64,000 nt of DNA from Bacteroidota bacterium (GTDB lineage Bacteria > Bacteroidota > Rhodothermia > Rhodothermales > UBA10348), in assembly GCA_029262835.1 (NCBI GenBank), contig JAJCYQ010000060.1, positions 62,001-126,000 of the forward strand, read 5' to 3'. The position numbers and the translations under genes are program-made. How positions within the stretch are numbered: the stretch's first letter is position 1; each line of letters begins with the position of its first letter. The notes under the pieces were generated by a model. That model saw nothing but the letters and a program-made list of their open reading frames with translations, was not told where the DNA came from and searched no databases. Positions 35,860 through 43,748 of this stretch are shown here, piece by piece.

Positions 35860-38218
35860 CGTCCGGAAGCGAGAGGAACGGTCGCCCCGGGGCATCCTCG
35901 GCCACCCTGACACGGATGGCCCGCAGCCCGTTGGCGCCAGGCAGGTCTTCGATGTTCAGCAGTTCAGGCTCCTGTATGAAGTATCCGGATGCCGTCAGAT
36001 AGTCGATGTGGCGAAGGTATTCGTCCCGCTCCGTGTCGAGCGAGTATACGATGGCGACGTGTCCAGGCTGCGTCAGGCGTTCGTTGGAACCCGAAATATG
36101 CGCCTTGTCAATGCGCTTTTTGACAATCTCGTATCGGATATTATAGGCTCCGTCCACATCGAATTTTTTCTCGTCCTCCCGGAATCGGATGTCAAGCGGC
36201 TCGGACTGGACGAGAATGAGATGCGCAACGTCGAGCGGAACGGGCAGTGTTGATTTGAGCTGCGCGGCGACGGTTGCCATGCCAGCCGTTGTGGTAAGCT
36301 GCCACAGCCTCAGGTTCCGAAGGTCCATCTCGGTGAATCGACCGGACTCTACCAGATCCTTGCCCGCATAGATATTGTAATCCACACCATCGGTCTGGAA
36401 TCGCTCGAAAAAATGGGGCACCATATCCTGGGCCTCTTCATCCCGTTCCTCCAGATACGCGGCCATGGCCTCATTCAGCATGGAAACACTGTCTTCATAC
36501 TTTCGCCGCTCGTCGTAGACTATGCCGAGGGACGAGTCGAGCGCGCTCCGGTACTGATCGACGTGCCTGGCCACGTCCTCGGAGTACTCACTGAACTCAT
36601 CGAGCAGGGGCTCTACTTCCCGCTGGAGCAGACCAAGCAGAGAGGACTCATCGCCACTGGCCAGACCCTTCAGCACATACTCAATGTGTTTCGACAGCCG
36701 GTACCCGAGTTCGTCGAGCGACGGTCTTGGGCGAACGGTTGCTGCCGCGATTACGGTGGCGAGTGCCAGACCGAGTTGCTCTGCGAGGTCCGCCTGGATG
36801 GCACTCGCGCGCTGCGTCGACGAACCCCGGATGTCGCTCATGCCGTAAATGGGGAAAACGTTCTTGAATCTGATTTTGGGCCACTCGACCTCTCCATGGT
36901 TCTCAAGCGCTGTAATATGCTTGATGGCGGCCTTCCGGAATTTCCATTCAACGACCGGATGAATAGCCGTGTACTGTCTCTTGATGAGTGCCTGGATGCG
37001 GTCTTCCTGTTCGTCAAGGCTACGCTGCAGCGCTGTAGCGAAGATACGTGACAGTTCTACGAGCCAGATGGAATTCAGACTGTTCAAGTCCCCGACATGC
37101 GGAGAACCGATCTCCAGAAGGCCCACAATCTGGTCCTCAGTCTTAAGGGGCGAGACAAAAATATTACGGATGCCCTCGTCGTGCAGCCGCGATTCGAAAC
37201 CGGTGTTCCTGCCAGATTCTTCCAGGTCTTCGATGACGATACTTTCCCCATGCTGCATGACATCCCAGTAAAGCGACTCCTTCTCCCGCGAACAGGATGG
37301 CATGCCATGATTCAGCAGAATGCTTTTTCCCATGGCACGGGCTCCACCTACTTCACCGGATTCACACCGGTCGAGCGCGATAATTCCGAGTCGGATATCG
37401 GGAAGGCCGAGGAAGGAGCGGACGCGGCGTTGCAGGTGGTTGATACTGTCCTTCGTGAGCAGGGCGTTTTTCGCGAGCAGGTCCTGTTTCAGTCGCGAAA
37501 GGGCTTCTTCCCGGGTAACATCTGTCGCAGATATGCATGCCAGACCGCAGAAGACGAAACGTTCAGGCGGAAGGACGCGCACCCATCGATCGAGATCATT
37601 CGGATGAGCCAGAAGGTCCCGCAGGTCATTGGACGTGAGGACGGGCTTTTCACCGGTCAGTTCAACCTCGACGAAACGACTGTCGAGTTCCAGACGGTAG
37701 AAACGGGACGTATGCCCGTCCTTATCCCGGCGTTCGGTCACGAAGGTAACCGGCTTGTCGATATCCACGCCGTAATGAATCCGGAGAATTTCATAGTAGG
37801 CGGCGAGCGCCTTACCCCGGTGCATGTCCTGGTGGGAAACGCGTCCGCCAAGCAGACTGAAATTCGCCTCATGGTCCGCCAGCAGGTTGAGGTGCGTGAA
37901 CCTGTCCGTTGCTACGACCGGGTGCGGATCAAACGGCGCGGTAGCCGCTACCAACATATCCGACCACAGGGCCGGGGGGAAGACGGATGTCAGCAGGCTT
38001 CGGATTACATCCGTATGGGCCACGACAACTTCCGCGGACGGTGAATCCTGAATCAGCTCTGGCAGCGACTCGGCTTCGGCAAGGACCTGTCGTGCGACAC
38101 CCGCGCGCAGCGCGTCGCCCGATGCCGCCTCGGTACGCCAGAATTTTACAAGTGGCCGAAGCGACAAGCGGGACTCAAATGGGAAGTACGTTGTATCGTA
38201 GCCGTTTTCGATTTTCAT
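35828..38218 (-). CDS. Large GAF-domain protein
   Basis: A 796-residue cytosolic protein without signal peptide or obvious membrane helix. A GAF-like region lies at about residues 270-410: LGIIALDRCE, then GESIVIEDLEESGRN, IRNIFVSPLKTEDQIVGLLEIGSP and LSRIFATALQRSLDEQED. The N- and C-terminal parts, including a helical stretch around 440-580, match no domain I can name. I recall similar unannotated GAF proteins in Bacteroidota. No kinase, cyclase or DNA-binding output domain is visible, so the sensed ligand and output are unknown. It diverges from the PAS histidine kinase gene by 69 nt and could share its regulation. Confidence 0.82.
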   Translation of the reverse strand: MKIENGYDTTYFPFESRLSLRPLVKFWRTEAASGDALRAGVARQVLAEAESLPELIQDSPSAEVVVAHTDVIRSLLTSVFPPALWSDMLVAATAPFDPHPVVATDRFTHLNLLADHEANFSLLGGRVSHQDMHRGKALAAYYEILRIHYGVDIDKPVTFVTERRDKDGHTSRFYRLELDSRFVEVELTGEKPVLTSNDLRDLLAHPNDLDRWVRVLPPERFVFCGLACISATDVTREEALSRLKQDLLAKNALLTKDSINHLQRRVRSFLGLPDIRLGIIALDRCESGEVGGARAMGKSILLNHGMPSCSREKESLYWDVMQHGESIVIEDLEESGRNTGFESRLHDEGIRNIFVSPLKTEDQIVGLLEIGSPHVGDLNSLNSIWLVELSRIFATALQRSLDEQEDRIQALIKRQYTAIHPVVEWKFRKAAIKHITALENHGEVEWPKIRFKNVFPIYGMSDIRGSSTQRASAIQADLAEQLGLALATVIAAATVRPRPSLDELGYRLSKHIEYVLKGLASGDESSLLGLLQREVEPLLDEFSEYSEDVARHVDQYRSALDSSLGIVYDERRKYEDSVSMLNEAMAAYLEERDEEAQDMVPHFFERFQTDGVDYNIYAGKDLVESGRFTEMDLRNLRLWQLTTTAGMATVAAQLKSTLPVPLDVAHLILVQSEPLDIRFREDEKKFDVDGAYNIRYEIVKKRIDKAHISGSNERLTQPGHVAIVYSLDTERDEYLRHIDYLTASGYFIQEPELLNIEDLPGANGLRAIRVRVAEDAPGRPFLSLPDASKKAVFVEE

Positions 38219-38287
38219 GGAGTCCTGTTTGGTCCGTCTGTCAGTTGGGTTTCCTTTATATTCTCATTGTTACATCAGAACACCCAG

Positions 38288-39631
38288 ATGAGTGCGTGCA
38301 TGCATGTCCTGATTGTTGGTTTACATGAGTCCGCGGCGGATATATCCAGCCTGATCCGGTCACGGGGGCACACGGTAGTGACGCCCAACGGCACCCAGGC
38401 GACGTCGAACAGCGAAAACACGCTCGAGGCAGATTTGATTCTGATCGTTGGTACGGAGGGCCTGCAGGAAGTTGCTGCCGAAAATCACGAATACGCGAAG
38501 CAACGGGTATGCCTTGCGCATGCGTCGCTCTCCCATATGATTCATGACGCGATCCATATTGACGACCTTTTCAACGACCTGGATGATCTCAGTACGCGCC
38601 TTCCTTTCATCGAGCGCCGGGTAGGCATCCGCGACGTGAAGGAGAGGGAGTTCGCCGCTGTATTCCATTCCACGGTCGATGGCATCATCCTGATTGACGA
38701 AAGAGGCACGATTGAATCGGTGAACCGTTCAGCAGAAGAGATCTTTGGATACAGTGCGAAGGAGCTCAAAGGGACGAATGTATCGATCCTGATGCCCATG
38801 CCCCACAGCGAGCGTCATGACGACTATATCCGCAACTACCTTGAAACGGGAACGGCCAAAATCATCGGTATAGGGCGCGAGGTCACTGGGCGCCGAAAAA
38901 ACGGAGATCTGTTTCCGATGGATCTCGGAGTGTCGGAAATCAGAAAGCACGGAAAAATCTTCTTTACCGGCATCGTACGAGACATTTCAGAGCGTCGCCG
39001 CCTGGAACACGAGGTCCTGCGGATCTCTGAGCAGGAACGGCGGCGCATTGGGCAGGATCTGCATGATGGGCTCGGCCAGATGCTGACGGGTATCGGCCTG
39101 ATTTCACAGAACATGGGCCGTGAAATGCAGAAGGAAAACTCCCACTTCGAAGATCGGGCCAGGGAAATCACCGATCTCATACGGGAGGCCGACCAGATGG
39201 CGAGAAATCTGGCACATGGACTCGTCCAGGTCGAACTGGAGGGAGACGGCTTGACGGCAGCACTTCGGAATCTGTGCAAGAATGCCGAGCGTTTTTTCGA
39301 TGTCACGTGTACGCTCGAAATTGAGGGTGATATCCGCGTCGATGATAGCAGCGCCGCATCGAATATCTACAGGATCACCCAGGAAGCGATCAGTAACGCC
39401 GTTAAGCACGGGCAGGCAGGTGTGATCACCGTGTCGGCCACCGATCAGGACGGCGCTCTGGAAATCACGATCAATGACGACGGGATCGGTTTTCCGACTA
39501 CCTTGTCGGAAGATCGTGGGATGGGGGTCGATATCATGGGATACCGGGCTCGTGTCATCGGCGGCACGCTCACCATTGATCGCCGGCCCGAAGGAGGAAC
39601 CCGCGTTCGATGCGTACTTTCATCTGAATAA
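38288..39631 (+). CDS. PAS sensor histidine kinase with FixL-like haem pocket
   Basis: A 447-residue cytoplasmic kinase. The N-terminal 100 residues look like a degenerate receiver domain. The PAS domain (about 115-235) runs VDGIILIDERGTIESVNRSAEEIFGYS, then SERHDDYI and KIIGIGREVTGRRKNGDLFPM, then FFTGIVRDISERR. The spacing of His177 and Arg197 equals that of the haem-ligand His200 and oxygen-contact Arg220 of Bradyrhizobium FixL. A HisKA_3 domain follows with phospho-acceptor His259 in RRRIGQDLHDGLGQ, then an ATPase with TQEAISNAVKHG, NDDGIGF and GGTLTIDRRPEGGT. No membrane helices. TTG 38267 is open, but ATG 38288 is the better start; ATG 38300 is possible. The LuxR regulator follows after 14 nt. 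Confidence 0.9.
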   Translation: MSACMHVLIVGLHESAADISSLIRSRGHTVVTPNGTQATSNSENTLEADLILIVGTEGLQEVAAENHEYAKQRVCLAHASLSHMIHDAIHIDDLFNDLDDLSTRLPFIERRVGIRDVKEREFAAVFHSTVDGIILIDERGTIESVNRSAEEIFGYSAKELKGTNVSILMPMPHSERHDDYIRNYLETGTAKIIGIGREVTGRRKNGDLFPMDLGVSEIRKHGKIFFTGIVRDISERRRLEHEVLRISEQERRRIGQDLHDGLGQMLTGIGLISQNMGREMQKENSHFEDRAREITDLIREADQMARNLAHGLVQVELEGDGLTAALRNLCKNAERFFDVTCTLEIEGDIRVDDSSAASNIYRITQEAISNAVKHGQAGVITVSATDQDGALEITINDDGIGFPTTLSEDRGMGVDIMGYRARVIGGTLTIDRRPEGGTRVRCVLSSE

Positions 39632-39645
39632 CCCATACAGAAACC

Positions 39646-40296
39646 ATGATTCGAATCGTAGTAGTAGACGACCACCCGCTCATGAGGAAAGGCCTGGTCA
39701 TGTCGCTGGAGTCGGAATCGGACATCAACGTCGTGGGACAGGCTTCCAGTGCCGAAGAGGGAATGAGCCTTATTGAGCAACTGGGGCCGGATGTGGCAGC
39801 CATCGATATATCGTTGCCGGGCATGAGCGGTCTGGAACTGGTCAAGCAACTGCATGCCATTCGTCCGGAAGTACGCACGCTCGTGGTATCCAGGCATGAC
39901 GAATCGCTCTATGCCGAGCGCGCCATCCGGGCGGGAGCCCGGGGCTACGTGATGAAACTCGAGGCCGGTGAGGTGATTGTGAAGGCGGTCCGGCGCATCA
40001 TGAACGGCGGAATCTACGTCTCCGAAGAGATCAATGAGCGTCTGCTCCTGGGTATGGTTTCCGGGCATGAGGCGCTGGCACAATCACCACTTGACATCCT
40101 TTCTGACAGAGAACTGGAGGTTTTCGAGTTGACGGGTCGTGGACACGGCACACGGGATATCGCCGAAAGACTGCATCTCTCCGTAAAAACCGTGGAATCC
40201 TACCGGGCCCGGATTAAAGTGAAGCTCAATCTTGGCAGCGCTGCCGAGCTCATGCAGCATGCGGTACAGTGGGTTGAAGGAGAACGCTCTGACTGA
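39646..40296 (+). CDS. NarL/LuxR-type response regulator
   Basis: A 216-residue regulator and evident partner of the adjacent HisKA_3 kinase. The receiver domain has Asp8/Asp9 in VVVDDHP, phospho-acceptor Asp54 in AIDISLPGMSG, and Lys in GYVMKLEAGE. The C-terminal helix-turn-helix shows LSDRELEVFELTGRGHGTRDIAERLHLSVKTVESYRARIKVKL, the LuxR signature. It begins at ATG 39646, 14 nt after the kinase. Candidate targets are the TonB and nitroreductase genes downstream, but no binding site is recognisable to me. Confidence 0.95.
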   Translation: MIRIVVVDDHPLMRKGLVMSLESESDINVVGQASSAEEGMSLIEQLGPDVAAIDISLPGMSGLELVKQLHAIRPEVRTLVVSRHDESLYAERAIRAGARGYVMKLEAGEVIVKAVRRIMNGGIYVSEEINERLLLGMVSGHEALAQSPLDILSDRELEVFELTGRGHGTRDIAERLHLSVKTVESYRARIKVKLNLGSAAELMQHAVQWVEGERSD

Positions 40297-40432
40297 CGCA
40301 TTCCAGACGTAGGGTATTGCACTACACGGTGTTGTAGCCTTGCTCCCGCATACGTGTAAGACGTCTCCCGATGACCGCCGCTCGGGCGCCTCCGTACACT
40401 TCCGTTGAATCCAGCAAGATTCCAACGCATCC

Positions 40433-40440
40433 AAGGAGGT
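40433..40440 (+). promoter_or_regulatory. Strong Shine-Dalgarno site of tonB
   Basis: AAGGAGGT lies 4 nt before the TonB-like ATG at 40445. It is the clearest ribosome-binding site in the window, where most genes have none, suggesting efficient translation of this one gene. Confidence 0.75.
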
Positions 40441-40444
40441 CGCC

Positions 40445-41182
40445 ATGAAGGCTACACATCAAACCCGATCCGACAAGGGACTACTCTACGAAAATCCACG
40501 CAGACCGAAGAAAAAGGAAGGTCTCGAACACAAGGGCCACTACAAGACGAAAATCATGGTAGGGTTTGTCGTCTCGCTGTCGCTCATGACGACGATGTTC
40601 CGGATGGATATTCGGCCGTCAGACGAGGGGTTGGACATCACCATGACATCACAGGAGACGGTGCAGATGGAGGAGATTGTCCAGACGGAGCAGGAAGTCA
40701 AGCCGCCGCCCCCGCCTCGGCCACCCGTCCCGGTCGCGGTACCCGATGACTACGTATTCGACGATGTGGAACTCGACCTCGATGCCATGCTCGACCTGGA
40801 CGAGGCCATCACGGACCTTCCTCCACCGCCTCCAACTCCGGCCATGGATGAGGAACCGGAGGAAGACGAAATGGAAATCTTCGTGGTGGTTGAGGAAATG
40901 CCGACCATCGTCGGCGGCAGCCAGGAGGTCTACAAATATCTGGAATATCCCGAAATCGCACGAAAGGCTGGTCTGGAGGGACTGGTGGTCATCCAGGTAG
41001 TTGTTACACCGGAGGGCACGCCTTCGCTACCAGAAGTAGCGCGAAGTGCAGGTCAGGTATTGGATGAAGCGGCTGTGCGCGCCGTCATGCAGCTCCGCTT
41101 CGAGCCCGGAATGCAACGTGGTCGTGCCGTACGTGTACGGATGGCCATCCCTATCCGATTCCGTCTGCGCGATGCCCAGTAG
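40445..41182 (+). CDS. TonB family energy transducer
   Basis: A 245-residue protein that carries energy from ExbB/ExbD to outer-membrane transporters. Residues 36-52 are a membrane helix (KIMVGFVVSLSLMTTMF). A periplasmic linker has a proline run after KPPPPPRPPVPV, then an acidic stretch and another proline cluster. The C-terminal TonB domain shows YPEIARKAGLEGLVVIQVVVTPEG and VRAVMQLRFEPGMQRGRAVRVRMAIPIRF. This start is set by a strong ribosome-binding site. No ExbB/D lies beside it; the pair at 17.4-18.5 kb might serve. A strong terminator follows. Confidence 0.92.
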   Translation: MKATHQTRSDKGLLYENPRRPKKKEGLEHKGHYKTKIMVGFVVSLSLMTTMFRMDIRPSDEGLDITMTSQETVQMEEIVQTEQEVKPPPPPRPPVPVAVPDDYVFDDVELDLDAMLDLDEAITDLPPPPPTPAMDEEPEEDEMEIFVVVEEMPTIVGGSQEVYKYLEYPEIARKAGLEGLVVIQVVVTPEGTPSLPEVARSAGQVLDEAAVRAVMQLRFEPGMQRGRAVRVRMAIPIRFRLRDAQ

Positions 41183-41262
41183 TGCGGTCGCCAGACACAT
41201 GAATCTCCGCCCGAATGGATGCGAAATGGTAGTTGCTGGGCTATCACCTCGGACGGAACGAC

Positions 41263-41297
41263 GATCGGGGGGCCTCACGGCCCCCCGATCCTGTTTT
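41263..41297 (+). terminator. Rho-independent terminator after tonB
   Basis: A perfect 12-bp stem, gatcggggggcc paired with ggccccccgatc, around a TCAC loop at 41263-41290, followed by CTGTTTTA. It is 80 nt after the TonB stop and separates it from the nitroreductase gene, which must therefore have its own promoter in 41299-41393. Confidence 0.9.
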
Positions 41298-41393
41298 ATA
41301 CAGGGTCAGGGATTCCCCTACACGCGCTTGGTGCCGGTTCCGGTCAGTCCGGTTGCGTGGTATTTCCGTACTTCACTCCACTGAGCCAAGAAC

Positions 41394-42404
41394 ATGTTTG
41401 CATACACCACAGAACACCTCCGCATGCCGCTATCCTCGCCGCGAATCAGAGAGAGTCCGAGGGATGTGAAACCTGAAGGATTTCCCATGGGCGCGCCGAG
41501 GCATGGGCAACTCAAGTACGCCCTCCAGTACGCCGTTCTCGCGCCATCGACGCACAATTCACAGCCGTGGCTGTTCCGGGTGACAGACGAGTCGGTGTTC
41601 CTCTTCGCGGATCGCAGTCGCGGACTTCCGGCGATTGATCCGGAGGATCGCTGCATGTTGATGAGTTGTGGGGCGGCACTGCAGAATCTGACATACGCGC
41701 TCGATGCGCTCGGATTCAGATACCGGGTGTCCCGTTTTCCCGATCTGTCAGACCCTGATTTACTGGCCCGGGTTGATGTCAAGGCACGTAGCAGGCGAGA
41801 TATCGATACTTCTGCGCTGGAAAACATCATAGCGAGGAGAACGGTGGCTCCACAAAATGCCGTGTTGTCGCCCTCGGTAGAGGCCGTCGAAAATGTGCAG
41901 CGGGCTATTGAGAAAGGCGGAGCATCGATGACCCTCATTCGCCCCGATGATATTGATATCGTACTGCAAATCGTGGATGAGCACCTGGCAGATGCGCCAA
42001 TTCTGGCGAAGGAGGAGGCCGTCTGGCGCCACCCGAATCGGGCGCGCAGCCGGGACGGAATTCCAGGTGGAGCACAGCAACAGTCGTCGTCGATCTTCAT
42101 GGATCCAGCGGGTGCTGTCTTTGGCCTTCTGGCGACACATGGGGACAGGATGTCATCGTGGATGAGAGGGGGGGCGGCGCTCGAATGCGGCCTCATTGCT
42201 GCGACGCGAGAAGGGCTGGCCGTGTCATTGTCCTCCACGCCGCTCCATCTTTCTCATGTCAGAAAGCAGATTGGAGTGGCATTGTCTGTGGATGGTGCGC
42301 CGCAGATCTTTCTTCGTCTGGCAGGCAGCAACAGTTCACCGGGTCCTGCCACGCCTCGACGTCCGCTTGTCGACGTCATGATCCATCCCGGGTTTTCGGC
42401 GTAG
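41394..42404 (+). CDS. Acg-family FMN nitroreductase-like protein
   Basis: A 336-residue flavin-binding protein of the nitroreductase superfamily. LAPSTHNSQPWLFRV, FLFADRSRGLPAIDPEDRCMLMSCGAALQNLTYAL, and a late MRGGAALECGLIAATREGLAVS are the patterns of Acg/Rv3131-type proteins. Mycobacterial Acg proteins belong to the hypoxia/DosR response; some family members may sequester FMN rather than reduce nitro compounds. It lies after a terminator downstream of the PAS kinase, LuxR regulator and TonB. ATG 41394 is the longest start; ATG 41424 is possible. Confidence 0.88.
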   Translation: MFAYTTEHLRMPLSSPRIRESPRDVKPEGFPMGAPRHGQLKYALQYAVLAPSTHNSQPWLFRVTDESVFLFADRSRGLPAIDPEDRCMLMSCGAALQNLTYALDALGFRYRVSRFPDLSDPDLLARVDVKARSRRDIDTSALENIIARRTVAPQNAVLSPSVEAVENVQRAIEKGGASMTLIRPDDIDIVLQIVDEHLADAPILAKEEAVWRHPNRARSRDGIPGGAQQQSSSIFMDPAGAVFGLLATHGDRMSSWMRGGAALECGLIAATREGLAVSLSSTPLHLSHVRKQIGVALSVDGAPQIFLRLAGSNSSPGPATPRRPLVDVMIHPGFSA

Positions 42405-42423
42405 GATGCTGCCCGGCGGGCAC

Positions 42424-43155
42424 TCACGCGAACATACGCACGAAATCGTACAGGAGGTGATCCACCTCTGTCGTTTCAGCCAGCGCATCAATGACGCCCT
42501 GAAGTGCCGATGCATCGGGCATTTCGTCCATATAGAACCGCTGATACCTGATAAGGCGCTCCTTTTCCCGCGCCGCATCCAGTTCAGAGTGGAACTGCGT
42601 GCCATAGACGGGCAGCCCTGCCATTCTGAATGCCTGGAACGGCTGAGTGGCACTTCGGGCGAGCTCAATGGCCCCAGGTGGAAGAATAGTGACGCGGTCA
42701 TGGTGTCCCATGTTGGCCAGGAACGAGGCCGGAAACCCGGAAAATAGAACATCTTTTCGACCCGCCTCGCTCAATGAGACGGGCAGGCATCCCATTTCGG
42801 CTCGAAATGGGTCATGCTCGACACGACCGCCCAGCGCACGAGCTATGACCTGGTGGCCCCAGCAGGAGCCGAAGAGGGGTGTCCGTGAATGAACCGTATG
42901 CCGAACACATGCCACAAGATCGTGCATCCAGTCATGGTCATCAGCCGCTGAGAATTCACCCGCTCCACCGATGAAAACCATGTCGAAACGGTCGGACATG
43001 CCTTTTTCCAGGGGTGTCGTAATCACGTTATGGGTCGTGATCTGGCCATGGGTGAGACGAGTCCGTTCCAGGAAGCAATCGAGTTCCTGACGGAGCATGT
43101 CAGCTTCGGTTCGGGCCTGGATCAGCAGCGCGGATATGTTCGGAAATTCCGTCAC
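42424..43155 (-). CDS. Class I glutamine amidotransferase-like protein
   Basis: A 243-residue cytoplasmic protein with the GATase-1 fold. The nucleophile Cys is in LFGSCWGHQVIA and the catalytic His and Glu in GTQFHSELD. It has no attached synthetase domain, so it resembles stand-alone GMP-synthase-like amidotransferases such as gamma-glutamyl hydrolases of polyamine catabolism. Substrate is unknown. The GTG at 43155 overlaps the maf stop as GTGA, placing it last in the lnt-maf operon. Confidence 0.87.
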   Translation of the reverse strand: MTEFPNISALLIQARTEADMLRQELDCFLERTRLTHGQITTHNVITTPLEKGMSDRFDMVFIGGAGEFSAADDHDWMHDLVACVRHTVHSRTPLFGSCWGHQVIARALGGRVEHDPFRAEMGCLPVSLSEAGRKDVLFSGFPASFLANMGHHDRVTILPPGAIELARSATQPFQAFRMAGLPVYGTQFHSELDAAREKERLIRYQRFYMDEMPDASALQGVIDALAETTEVDHLLYDFVRMFA

Positions 43156-43748
43156 GCTGCAATAAGATCATTGAAGTGGGTTAGCAGTAGTCTGTAGAGC
43201 TTGTTAAGTGGCAGGCCGACAACGTTGAAGTAGTCTCCTTCGACACCTTGTACGAACAGTGATCCCATGTCGTCCTGGATGCCGTATGCCCCTGCCTTGT
43301 CGAGAGGTGCACCAGAGCGAACATAGGCAGCAATCTCCGCGACTGACAGTGTATCAAAATGGACCTTCGTGCAGACGGCTACAGTAACCGACCGCGACGT
43401 CGATGGGTGTATGAGCGCCAGGCCCGTAAAAACCACGTGCGTGCGACCAGAAAGCGCGCGCAGCATGACGGCGGCATCGTTGGCATCGACGGGTTTTCCG
43501 AGGATCGAGCCATCGAGGACAACAACGGTGTCCGCGCCGAGAATCAGAGCGGCCTCGTGTCTTCTGGACACGTCAACCGCTTTATCGAGCGCAAGGCGGC
43601 ACACCGCGTCGGATGCGGCCTCTTCCGGGTAGATATGTTCTTCTGCCTCGGACGCATCGAAGGTCACATTGCGGACAATCTGGGATACGAGTCGTCGTCG
43701 CCGAGGGCTGCCCGATGCAAGAACCAAAGGTGCGCGAAGGTCAATCAT
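43152..43748 (-). CDS. maf: Maf-like nucleotide pyrophosphatase
   Basis: A 198-residue house-cleaning enzyme that hydrolyses noncanonical or excess nucleoside triphosphates. It shows LVLASGSPRRRRL at the N-terminus, ALILGADTVVVLDG with the catalytic Asp, GKPVDANDAAVML and DKAGAYGIQDDMGSLFV. The frame extends to 43823, but ATG 43748 starts just before the conserved region and overlaps the lnt stop by 8 nt. The C-terminus is followed by the amidotransferase start. Confidence 0.93.
   Translation of the reverse strand: MIDLRAPLVLASGSPRRRRLVSQIVRNVTFDASEAEEHIYPEEAASDAVCRLALDKAVDVSRRHEAALILGADTVVVLDGSILGKPVDANDAAVMLRALSGRTHVVFTGLALIHPSTSRSVTVAVCTKVHFDTLSVAEIAAYVRSGAPLDKAGAYGIQDDMGSLFVQGVEGDYFNVVGLPLNKLYRLLLTHFNDLIAA

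Noticed and set aside
34775-38218. A complete Pycsar or CBASS-like defence locus
   Set aside because: Only an effector-like membrane protein is present. SixA and the GAF protein are not cyclases and no cyclase motif was found.
38228-38264. Promoter for the PAS kinase (TTTG and TATATTCT)
   Set aside because: The boxes resemble Bacteroidota promoter elements, but the spacing of 25 nt is too long and the second box is imperfect.
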